Part shown: positions 23,655 through 34,005 of the stretch, one piece after another
Layout of the letters: every line of letters starts with the position of its first letter
Position numbering within the stretch: position 1 is the first letter of the stretch
Source: Clavelina lepadiformis
Lineage: Eukaryota; Chordata; Ascidiacea; Aplousobranchia; Clavelinidae
Length of the DNA: 64,000 nucleotides
Assembly: GCF_947623445.1 (NCBI RefSeq)
Contig: NC_135242.1
Location: forward strand, 23,002,001-23,066,000
Direction of reading: 5' to 3'
Position numbers and translations under genes: made by a program
The notes under the pieces: model-generated
The model's input: only the letters and a program-made list of their open reading frames with translations
Told to the model about the DNA's origin: nothing
Database searches by the model: none

Positions 23655-24400
23655 TCTCGCTTGTCATGGTTGTCAGCTATTGCTTTGCTGGTAGATAACT
23701 AAGTCTTTTCAATATTTAAAAGTAATTAATGCATTGCTATTGTTGCTTTGTGATTAATAATTTTGTACAAATTTTTGACGAAATCATTTTACTTGGTTTA
23801 GAAATCCTACTACTTTTTGAACTACTCTAGTTTCAAAAAGATATTAAATAGCAAAAATTACCTTTTCATATATCCATTCTAACCTAACCTAACCTTATCC
23901 TTAGCGGGATTCTGCCAGCGTTAAGTTTACGACAGATGTTTTATGCCGTTTATGGAACTCCTGTAAGCATTTTTTGTAGTTTCTTAGGAAAACGCAGCTT
24001 TGACTAATGTTTGGAAATTATCTTACTGCAACTGATTTTGCAACTATTTGTTACATGAGAACAAAGTAATTGTTATTAAGTAATAACTTATTTATTAAAT
24101 TTAAAATTTCATCTACTTCACATGGTCCATAATACTAAATGTAATTAAATTATGTAATTATAATTTTTATTATATTTATTATATTTAAATTAATTAAATA
24201 TAACTCACTAAATTTCAGAAATGTATTAATTACAGACTCGATGAGGAACCAACACTGTACTACATTGTCAGCGGATCGGTTATTTATTTGGTAAATTTAT
24301 AATCGTCTGTATTTATTTGTTACATTTATTGGAAAAATCGGCGTAAAAAGAGGAAACAGCAACAACAAAGGAGAAATATCCACATTTTTATTTTTAAGGT
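23655..24400 (+). pseudogene. Relic D of a TLC gene (B-type)
   Basis: Contains the end of exon 3 (about 23660-23691, CTATTGCTTTGCTG then GTAGAT), the end of exon 5 (about 23909-23961) and most of exon 7 (from about 24237, LDEEPTLYY). Exons 1, 2, 4 and 6 are missing. Intron sequence between them matches gene B (for example 24000-24120 against 17950-18060). The exon-7 piece has a stop soon after Val-Asn-Leu. It lies in the spacer of the inverted duplication. Confidence 0.75.
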
Positions 24401-24973
24401 TTACTTTAGCGGTACGAATAATTTTGATCGTTAACATTTCCCAACTTGAGCTTTAGCTTTAACTTTATCTTTTCAAATAGAATTTTTTTGAAAAGACGAA
24501 TGAAACGTTCTGTCACCAGACTGCGTGTGGACTATTTTGTGGCATTAATTTATTGCGCAATGTGAAGAAACGCTTTCACGTGCAAAAGCTGGTTGTCTAT
24601 GTTTGCTACCAAACATGAAACAGCAATTTACTTTTTTTCTCGGTTTATGTTATTATATTGGCTGACATTTTTTTGAAAGCTACTACAGCCTTGGCCGAGA
24701 ACTATTATTATCAATGAGATCCCTTTAATCAAGAAAAGAAATTAGAGTTTGCTTCCATGTGGTTAAGCTGTATCTATTCATATAGGAAAGTTATTTATAA
24801 ACTTTGCAATAAAATGAATGTCAGAAACAAAATCTGGCAATGCGTAACAAACTTTATTCAAAGCACGCGGAAGAAGTTGTAATAAACGTCAGTAAGAAGA
24901 GATAACGCCCATGCGTAAACAAAACAGCTCCATGTGCAACTTGATGACGTAAGAATTCGTTTGACGTAAGAAT
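24401..24973. other. Short gap between relic D and TLC gene E
   Basis: No gene recognised. The left part continues the 3' flank resemblance to gene B (CCCAACTTGAGCTTTA at about 24442 and 18699). Confidence 0.5.
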
Positions 24974-27043
24974 TCATTCGTCTTTAGCCCCCTTTAACAA
25001 TGGACCTGGAGCCAGGAGCCTGGAATTTCAAATCTGGAACAGGTAACGGTTGAAACGATTCCAAACGCTAAAGATTCGCTTGAAATTAAAACTATCATGA
25101 TACCAATATTTACCTTGGGATTCCTTTTTGGGGCTGTTCTCCTTGGTAGACGAATTTATGTAATAAATGTAACAAATTACTACAAATGAGTAGAAAGTTG
25201 AACAATCAAGAACCATTCCGCCGAAAATGTAACAGATTATTGATTCCTCATCAAGGCTGCACAACAATACAATTCTGCTTTGATATTTGTACAGTGTACC
25301 CTACTAGAAACTTTTATACAGTGTACTTGGTGAGCAAAAAACTGAACGTAGAACGGGAAATTTGTGAAATATGTTACTCAAAAGCTCTCGCTTTAAATTG
25401 TAACTTACTCGTGTTCTTTGAAGAAAAATTGATAGTAATTGCTGGGTATGGAACTAGCTTGAAATATAACATAAGCACCCAAAGAAACGAATGTGTATCC
25501 CCGAAAATATTTGTTGTCGTTCATTCCAAAACCAATGAAAGCTCTAAAATTTAAACCAAATCAAGAAGAAACACAAGAGTGAGAAGGATGTAAATAAAAG
25601 TCATTACATAATCATATTGACATTCCCCTCGCATAAGTAATTGTACAAATCAGTCAATGTGAAGAGTTTAAAAAATTCGTCAAAGAGGCGTTGTTCAGAC
25701 AAAAGAACTTACAACAGTCCAGTAAAAGGCGCAAAAACGTCTGGCGTCAAGTTGAAGCTGGCAGAGGATAAGAAAGTTATATTTATCTGAAAAAATTGAA
25801 TTGGATTTAATTTTAAGCCTAAACCGTTTTCCTTAATGCATTGCATTTAGCTTTCACATAATATTCACCAGAATTACAAAACCTCCGATTCCAATTCCAT
25901 AAATGTGATGAAGGTACTGCCATGGTTTTCTTTTCACCTTCCATATTAACTGCATTAGAATATCTGTAAGAATAATTTGAAAAATTACTTCTTAAAGAAG
26001 AAAATATCTCATCAAAATTGTGTATAAAATTATTAATCACAAAGCAACAACGGCAATGCATTAAATGCATCGTTGAAAAGATTTCGCCATTTACCAGCCA
26101 AGCAATAGCTGACAATCATGACAAGAATCCGCTGATAAAAATGGAAGTAACCCCTGCAAAAGAATACTAATTGAATTTTCTTGAAATGCAAATATCAGAA
26201 CAATTTACTTCACCGAACATGCCAACACCATATCACATAAATATTGGTTAATATTATCAACTTTTTTACCAGAGGTTGTGTGATTCGCGTAGCTTGTCAT
26301 CAGTCAGAATGAAAAATGCAATGATACTGTATGCTATCTTGAGTACATGCAAGAATGATGTAAACCTGCAGACAGCAATTGTATTTTCTAAACTGCACAG
26401 AATAATCTTATAAAATTAAATTAGCAATTTAAAGCGGAAATAAGTTGGGCAATAGGAACAATTGGGATTGAAAAATTCTTTCGAGTTTACATGCTAATAC
26501 AAAAAATAAAGCTACTTATCCAAATTAAAATACTTCTGAAAACATGGGATATGAACAGAAGGTCTCGAAAATGATTAAGGAAATCTTAGTCTAGTTAGCA
26601 GCTTCAGTTATAGTAACGGCGATGTAAGTTGATATTAACAAAGCTAACAATAATTTCAGAGAAACTGACGATCCTTGCCCAATTTGTTTTTTACCATTAA
26701 TCATACGATTAGAAGAGATACAACATGTGCAGTGTGCATTATAAAGTATTTTAAATATATACATGTTTTCAACGCTACGATGAGATTTCTTCGGGTTATT
26801 TAAAAATATTTTTCTTTGTCCGACGTATAAATTTTCACAGCATTTTCTCCTACTCATTAAACAACCATATATTTTATTCTGGGAAACTTACTTGAGCAGA
26901 ACTTCCTTTTTCCTTTCCTCATTGTAATTATCGAAGCGTTCAAACATCAACCTGCTTAACAAAGGAGAGACGTAGTTCATTTCGAGAATATTGCAAAGAA
27001 TCCATGCCATAATTTCCAACGTGACTGAAACTAAACCCTCCAT
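24974..27043 (-). CDS. TLC-domain membrane protein E
   Basis: Closest to C and F, on the opposite strand. Exons in transcript order: 26892-27043, 26270-26365, 26095-26153, 25869-25963, 25713-25786, 25409-25543, 25114-25256, and a tiny last exon near 24982-24974 whose acceptor is uncertain. Exon sizes equal those of C exactly. Starts MEGLVSVTLEIMAWIL; exon 4 WKVKRKPWQYLHH; exon 5 PDVFAPFTGLL; exon 7 ends KKESQ. If the last intron is not removed, the frame runs on to 25028. No disabling change seen in the core seven exons. It is the right arm of the inverted duplication and faces gene C tail to tail. Confidence 0.82.
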
Positions 27044-27146
27044 GTTCAGATTCCTACAAGACTGACAAGCTTTGTGGGGATCGAGTACAAACTTACTTAA
27101 TAAAAAGCAAAGAATTTGCCGCAAAAAACGCAGATTGGATCAAGCC

Positions 27147-27188
27147 CTAAAGCAATGTCATCGCCGTGGCCAGCAGCAACTGTTCCAT
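27147..27188 (-). promoter_or_regulatory. Leader uORF of TLC gene E (13 codons)
   Basis: Encodes MEQLLLATAMTLL then TAG, followed by 103 bases before the gene E start at 27043. Same start context (GCGAGGCCATGG) as in B, C and F. Confidence 0.5.
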
Positions 27189-27271
27189 GGCCTCGCACTG
27201 CGCCAATCTAATCAAGATTCGGTAAAATGAGCAAATATGCGCCAAAAAGCATCAGGTTTTATTAAAAAGCT

Positions 27272-27278
27272 TTTTATA
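27272..27278 (-). promoter_or_regulatory. TATA box upstream of TLC gene E
   Basis: TATAAAA on the minus strand, followed by AGCTTTTTAATAAAACC, at the position equivalent to those of C and F. Confidence 0.5.
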
Positions 27279-27699
27279 GATTTTTCATAAGGTCTTTATG
27301 AACTTCTACAACTGCTCTATACCTGATGGGGATTTGATTGATACAGATGCAATATAATTGACAAATAAAGAATTAAAGTTTAATCATTCAACATAATTTA
27401 TTGATATTAAATTTAAATTTAATCCGGTTTACTTTTACAAACTTTTTCAAAAGAAAAGATAACTTTGGCATAACCTGATATATGGTTGACGCGAGATCTA
27501 AACAATATACTTTAGAAATGCGATTTCTGAAATGCTTGTTGCATTGAGAGGTCAATAACTCGTAATCAAATTTCAAATATCTTCATAGTGTGTGAGCTCT
27601 AGAAAAAAACCGCAAAACCGTAACATTTTTTCTGCCGCTTGCTTTATACTCTAACGACCTTTTGAAAACATATTAATTTTATGAAAACATATGTTATAC

Positions 27700-28620
27700 A
27701 TTTTTAATGATATTTGGTTTCGAAAAGATTTTTGAACATTATGTTGCTTCAATCATCGTTCATTCATTTTTTAAACGTTTGTAATTGTATTTGCACTACC
27801 TCAGGCAAGTATATGTTGTAAAGTTTGTCACAATTACAATGTAGCCTCTATTAAGCAAACGTTGGATCTAAAAATACACAACGCTTGTTTAGGTGAAAAA
27901 CATGTAGTCGCACCGCGCCTTAGAGGCATCACTCTTAAACGCAGCCCTTATTTTGCTTAGGTAAATACGGTGACGCTTAAACTTGCTTGCAATATGTCAA
28001 TTTACCATTGTACATTGTATTCGGTTCCACGACAATTAACCGTGGGAAATTGACCGCGAACAAACTCACCGGGGACAACTGACCGGGGGACAACTGACCG
28101 TGACGTAAATTTACCTAGAACCAACTGACCTGAAATCATATTATTACTTAAATCATATAATTTGAATAAACAACAATGCTAATTTGCGTAAAAAATAAAA
28201 ATAAAATGCGTAGCGGTTGATTTGTGTCGGCGGCCAATTTGTTGCCGGTCAGTTGACCACGACCAATTGTCGCTGGTGAATTTGTTCACGGTCAATTGAC
28301 GTGATCCCATTGTATTCAGTGTTTGATCATAAATGAAATGATTGCATAAAGTTTTTAAGGCAAGGTTAACTTCAGAACTGGTTAGGTTTATGTATTGAAA
28401 CACTTTTATTGTATTATACTATATTATTATTTGTCATAATTTTACTTGATATTTTATTTCAGATTTATGTTGCATTGGTTGAAACTGTACGACGACATTC
28501 TGCATTGGACACCTAAACTTGTAGCTTCTTTTGTGGATTTTACCTTTCAAATTTTGCTAATCCCATTATACTCTCACCTGGTTCTTTATTTGTTTAAGTT
28601 AAGTGAGGGGCCTGATCCGT
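27700..28620 (+). pseudogene. Relic P3 of a TLC gene (G-type, exons 4-6)
   Basis: Plus-strand pieces align with gene G exon 4 (about 27725-27812, ending with a GC donor GCAAGT), exon 5 (about 27893-27959) and exon 6 (28463-28618, MLHWLKLYDDILHW, donor GTAAGT). Exons 1-3 and 7 are absent. The exon-5 piece has an in-frame TAG at the position seen in P1. An inserted element (28023-28307) splits the intron between exons 5 and 6. Confidence 0.75.
28023..28307. mobile_element. MITE with 10-base target duplication (Mutator-like?)
   Basis: 285 bases flanked by identical CATTGTATTC (28013-28022 and 28308-28317). Ends are related inverted repeats: GGTTCCACGACAATTAACCG against GGATCACGTCAATTGACCG, followed by inward repeats of ACAACTGACC type. 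The uninterrupted site is visible in the paralogous introns near 20360-20385, 15805-15830 and, more diverged, 32650. A 9-10 base duplication fits Mutator-like elements; the family name is inference. No coding capacity. Confidence 0.85.
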
Positions 28621-28728
28621 AAGTTTTTTTAACAAGTCAAACAAGTTTTATAAATTGAATCTACATCGACCGAATCCCCATCAGGTATAGAACAGTTGCA
28701 AAAGCTCATAAAAACCTTATGGAAAACT

Positions 28729-28735
28729 TATAAAA
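28729..28735 (+). promoter_or_regulatory. TATA box upstream of TLC gene F
   Basis: TATAAAA followed by GCTCTTTTATAAAACC, about 236 bases before the gene F start; a second TATAAAA lies 13 bases downstream. Same position as in C and E. Confidence 0.55.
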
Positions 28736-28818
28736 GCTCTTTTATAAAACCTTATGCTTGTTTGGCGCATATTTGCTCATTTTAACGAATCTTGATTAGA
28801 TTGGCGCAATGCGAGGCC

Positions 28819-28860
28819 ATGGAACAGTTGCTGCTGGCCACGGTGATGACATTCCTTTAG
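28819..28860 (+). promoter_or_regulatory. Leader uORF of TLC gene F (13 codons)
   Basis: Encodes MEQLLLATVMTFL then TAG, 110 bases before the gene F ATG at 28971. Differs from the E version by only a few bases. Confidence 0.5.
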
Positions 28861-28970
28861 GGCTTGATCCAATCTACGCTTTTTGTGGCAAATTCTTTGC
28901 TTCTTCTTAAGTACATTTGTACTCGATCGCTACAACCCAGAAAGCTTGTTAGTGTTGCACGAAATTGAAC

Positions 28971-31026
28971 ATGGAACGTGCAACTTTAATCATGTTGGAA
29001 ATTGTGGGATGGATTCTTTGCAATCTCATCGAGATGAACTTCGTCACTCCGTTGTTAAGCAGGTTGATGTTGCAACACTTCGATAGTTACAATGAGGAAA
29101 GGAAAAAGGAAATTCTACTCAAGTAAGTTTCCCAGAATAAAATTTATGGTTGCTTAATGAATAGGAAAAGTGCTGTGAGAATTTATACGTCGGAAAAAGA
29201 AAAATATTTTTTAATAACCCGAAGAAATCTCATCGTAGCGTTGAAAACATGTATATATTTAAAATACGTTATAATGCACACTGCACATGTTGTATCTCTT
29301 CTAATCATAACATTAAAGGTAAAAAACAAATTGTGCAAGGATCGTTAGTTTCTCTGAAATTATTGTTAGCTTTGTTAATATCAACTTACATCGCCGTTAC
29401 TATAACTGAAGCTGCTAACTAGAATAAGATTTCCTTCATCATTTTCGTGACCTGCTATTCATATCCCCATGATTTCAGAAGTATTTTAATTTGGATAAGT
29501 AGCATTATGTTTTTTGTATTAGCAAGTAAACTCGTAATACAATTTTTCTAATCCTAATCGTTCTTATTCCTCAAAGTTCTTTCCGTTTTGGGAAATCTAA
29601 TTTAATTTTAACAAAAATTGCTGTGCAGTTTTTAAAACATGCTGCCAATATCAACAACATTGCTGTCTGCAGGTTTAAATCATTGTTGTACTTCCTCAAG
29701 ATAGCATATAGTATCATTGCATTTTTGATTCTGACTGATGACAAGATACGCGAATCGATCAACCACTGGTATGAAATTTGATATTTGATTTGATTTGAGA
29801 AAAATTTTAAGCAACATTCATGTGATAGGTATTGGCATGTAATTTTCCTTATAACAAATTTCAATTATGTATCCTTTTGCAGGAGTTACTTAGATTTTTA
29901 TGAATGGATTCTTGTCATGATTGTAAGCTATTCCTTGGCTGGTAAATAATTAAATCTTTTCAGTAGCATTAAAAGTAATTAATGCATTACAGTTGCTGCT
30001 TTGTGATTAATATTTTTGTACACAATTTTGAAATCATTTTTAAGAATTATTTGAAATTATTCTCACAGATATTCTAACGCATTTATTTTGGAGGATGAAA
30101 CGAGAACCATGGCAGTATCTTCATCACATTTACGGAATTGTAATCGGAGGTTTTGTAATTCTGGTTAGTATTATCTTATGCTGATAGTATATAATGCTAT
30201 AATGCAATAAGGGAAGTAAAAGCTAAGTAAAGCAATTTCATTTTTTCAGATGAATGAAACTTTTTTATCCTCTGTCAGCTTCAACTTGATGCCACACGTT
30301 TTTGCGCCATTTACAGGACTTTTGTAAGCTCTTTTGCCTTTTGAACAACGCCGCTTTGACGAGAATTTCTTTTAACAGTTGCTAATTTTAATTACTTATG
30401 CCAGTGGAGTGTAAATATGATTGTGTAATAACTTTTAGCTTTTGACTTACTTTCTCATCTAATTTACATGGCTGTGGTTTAAATTTTAGAGCTTATAATG
30501 ATTTAAGACTAAATGAAGACAAATATTTTCGGGGATACGCAAATATTTGTTTAGCTGCTTACGTTGTGTCTCAAGCTTGTTCCATACCCAATCATTACTA
30601 CCGATTGCTTTTGAGAGGACAAGAGTAAGTTATATTTCAGAACTTTCCAGTTCTGCGTTCATTTTTGTTTATGCTCACCAAGTACACGGTGTGTACGTTT
30701 CCAGTATTTTATAATATACACAGTACAAATATCAAAACAGAATCGTATTAACAGAATATTTGCATTTGTATTTGCAGACTAGATGATAAATTTTTGATGT
30801 ATTACATCGCCGGCGGAACGGCTCTTGATTTTGCCAGTTTCTACTCGTTTGTAATAATCTGTAACATTTATTGGAGAAAACAGGAAAGCCAAGGTAATTA
30901 TTGGAGTCTGTTACAGTATTTTCTTAAGTTCTGTTATTGATTCATTAGCTTCTGAAATACTTTTGAGCTTTTCCTGTTTCAAGCTATTTCACCTTTTAAG
31001 GTAAGAAGAAGAACAAAGACGATTGA
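28971..31026 (+). CDS. TLC-domain membrane protein F
   Basis: Third member of the C/E/F subgroup, a direct rather than inverted copy. Exons: 28971-29122, 29673-29768, 29883-29941, 30069-30163, 30250-30323, 30490-30624, 30778-30893, 31001-31026. Starts MERATLIMLEIVGWIL. Exon 4 WQYLHH, exon 5 PHVFAPFTGLL (His for the Asp of C and E), exon 6 IPNHYY, exon 7 ends WRKQESQ, last exon GKKKNKDD. Exon 7 is 27 bases shorter than in C and E because the charged stretch after the last helix is reduced. All phases are intact. Flanking leader and TATA box are shared with C and E. Confidence 0.85.
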
Positions 31027-32022
31027 GACTTGATTTTTACTTCATCAGGTTGCACAGTTTGACATCATCACATCAGGTTGACTGTTTTGTTTACGCATAA
31101 ACGATGTCTGCTATTCTCTTGACGTTTATTTATTTCAACTTCAAATAAAAATCATTCCAGCACAAATAAATTTCCTGTATTTTAAGGGAGTAAAAAGTAT
31201 GAGTGTGGAAAAGTCCTAAAAAGACTTTGCTAAAAACATCGAACAGTTTATTTACCAATATTACTTCCAATATCTAGACTTGCTTCTGCCTCGTTTTATT
31301 CGTTATCGTTGAATTTTACTTCTGAAATTCATTTTATTGTTCAGTTGATTAGAGAATGTTTTAGGTTAAACGTAAAATAATAACTGTACCGTAATTATAT
31401 ACATACACAATAACTACAAGGATGAAAGCATAATAATGTTCTTTCTAATTCGTAATATGCTTCGATTTCGTCAACTAAGAGTAACAGGGGTCTTTGACAA
31501 TGGTTTTCTTCCCGAAAATAACTTTAAAGACAATGTCAGCCTAACAAACTGCGGGTGAACTGGTAAATGCACATGTGTTTTTTTGTGTGTGAATTACTAA
31601 ACCAAGAATATTAAGAGAACCGGCTTGTAGAATTCTTTTGCAGAAGAAGTTTAAGAAACATTTACTACAGTTCTTACTTCTTAACTGAAAACTTTGCTGT
31701 TTAATGTTTGGTAGTAAATATAGACAACCAAATTTTGCACGTGAATACGTTTTAAAGTGCAGAATAAATTATATTGCTTCAAAAATAAAGCACAAACGGG
31801 AAGAAAAATTGACGGTGTTCAGTTGGATTACACATAAACACGTGACAATCTGTCTAGAAAGACGCTTGTATCAAAAATTTTGTTTTGGCCCCAATCAGAT
31901 TCGTAGTGGCGGCTGAGAAGAAAAAGTTGCAAGGCAAAACCTATCACATCGGTTTCTCCATGCGTTCAAATAATTACTATAATTGAAACTACAGAAAACC
32001 TTCCGGTCGTTCTTTGGTTCTT
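31027..32022. other. Gap between TLC genes F and G (tail to tail)
   Basis: No gene recognised. About 31080-31270 repeats the 3' flank seen after gene C (from about 23240). About 31690-32010 is the gene G 3' flank, which also occurs beside P2 (about 19350-19650). Confidence 0.5.
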
Positions 32023-34005
32023 TTAATTTTCGGACAAATACTTTTTATCCCAACGATAAGTGCAGACTTTAGAAAACCAGATAATATTCACAACATCAAA
32101 CATCGGTACGATGCTAAGCAAACTGAGCTCCCCAAAAGATACTCTGAAAATCGGTAAAAACAAAGTTTTGTTAGGATATGGTCAAATGTTTGTACGTTTG
32201 TTTATATACGGACTTAGAAACAGGCCGGGTAAGCGTTGTTTACTTATTCTGATTTATTTTAAATGCAATATTTATTTATATAATGTTAACAAAAAGTGAG
32301 TTTTAGTAAATATCCTTTTTTTATTCAACGAAAAAAATTAAACTATCTTACAGATCAGTATCAGGCCTTTCCATCAGTTCCAACAAGTAAAGAACCAGGT
32401 GATAGTATAATGGGATGAGCAAAATTCGGAAGATAAAATCCACAACAGAAGCTACAAGTTTAAGTGTCCAATGCAGAATGTCATCGTCCAGTTTCAACCG
32501 ATGCATCATAATTCTTAAGTAAAGTAATAAATAAAATTATAATAAATAATCATATAGTAAGCTACATCAAAAATATGACAACACAGTAATTAAATCAGAT
32601 TTAAGCTCAAGAAAGCCATTAAAAGCTCAAGTCAACCAATTACTTATGACCAAGAACACTAAATACATGGCAAAAAGTAAATAGACCTAACAGCATTTAT
32701 TAACAAACGTCTCGGTGCTTACCTAAGAAAAAATATAGGGCTAGGGGTGAGGGTGACAATCCTTAAGCTGACTGGGTAAGACCATTTAGTCTTCACCTAA
32801 ATAAGTGTAACTTCTGATTGAAATATTGCTTAATGGAGAGTACTATTTAATTATGAAAAACTTCACAACATATACTTGCCAGAGGTACAGCTAATACAAT
32901 TACAAAAACATAGAAATAATGAATAAACGATGATGGATACAGCTTTATGTTCCATTTTTTCCGATACACAAGATCTGTAAAAATACATTAAAGATACTGT
33001 TATTAAAAAATCTTTAGGAATATTGGTTAGAAAATAAAGTCAACAGCATCAAACATGCTCAAGTATTTGCAGATCTTTCTTGTACCTGCAAAAGTATTTC
33101 CCATTGCCAAAGCACAATTCCATCCAAAATATGGATAGCACCTATAACACATGACAGTAAAAAGAAGGTTGCTAAAACCTATCCAATACTTCATATAACT
33201 CAGAAAAACAGCCTGTCACATAAACAAAATATTTTTAATGAATCGTGCCTCACAATCAAATCTTTTCTTACCAAGGCTTGTCTCTGCCTGTGGTGTTATC
33301 GCCCTGAATACAGGAAACAGTGATACAACTCGCAAAGGTTGCAAACAGGAAAAAGGCCACCCTACAAGTAAAAATATTTATCATATACATGTTTAGGGTT
33401 GTTAATGACAGGGTTTATGATTGAAACCTGACAAACTAAAATATTTCGCAACTTTTGAGTGACAATTGTCTGAAGAAATTACTTAAAATCATAAAACAAA
33501 ATCTAGATAAAAATCAATTTCTTTGTCATATTCATCGAAAATTTACAATTAAAAAAGAGCTTTAAGAAATTATTCTTTGCTCTTACTAAACCTCTATTAA
33601 AAATCTTTTGGTTTTAACAAAAAATGGCTAAAGAATTGGTGTTTTACAATAGTGATTGTTAAAATAAAATTAAGCATTTTCTCTATTTGCAAATAGTTGC
33701 ATCACAAACAAATACCACCACAATATTGAATAACGTCATACTGCAAAGCAAGTGTTTTAAGAAAGCGATTATTATAATTATTTTTGCTTTATTTATTAGA
33801 ATTATGATTAGCAGAGCAAGTTTTCAGAAATAACGTCCAGTTTTCCAACTCACTCGAGATTAAGTTCTTTCTTCTTCCTCTGAGATAAATTTTCGAATTT
33901 CTTCAAGTCTAATAGACAAAACCTATGTGCAATTTGTTCCACAATAAGCATATTGAAAAATAAACCAACTACATGAGCCCAATGGTTTGATTGTATTATA
34001 TCCAT
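32023..34005 (-). CDS. TLC-domain membrane protein G, divergent, lacks the His pair
   Basis: Intact seven-exon gene: 33854-34005, 33272-33361, 33086-33141, 32880-32974, 32723-32796, 32352-32513, 32023-32143; 249 residues with continuous phase. Same exon plan as A-F but much diverged: starts MDIIQSNHWAHVVGLFFNML, exon 3 gives GWNCALAMGNTFAG (close to gene H), exon 6 DDDILHW, exon 7 ends RWDKKYLSEN. In exon 4 the family's LHH motif is replaced by SSFIHYF, so one histidine of the pair is lost, and the exon-4 donor is GC (GCAAGT). Relics P1, P2 and P3 derive from this type. Could be a TLC protein without catalytic activity; the sequence cannot settle that. Confidence 0.8.

Larger units (their letters stand above)
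24974..28618. repeat. Right arm of large inverted duplication (gene E + P3)
   Basis: Mirror image of 20064-23216. Differs by an inserted 285-base element at 28023-28307, by point changes, and by lack of the last G-type exon, because P3 is cut off at about 28625 where the leader block of gene F begins. Confidence 0.8.

Noticed and set aside
25186-25554. 122-codon plus-strand open frame
   Set aside because: Antisense to exons 6 and 7 of TLC gene E; a shadow of conserved coding sequence.
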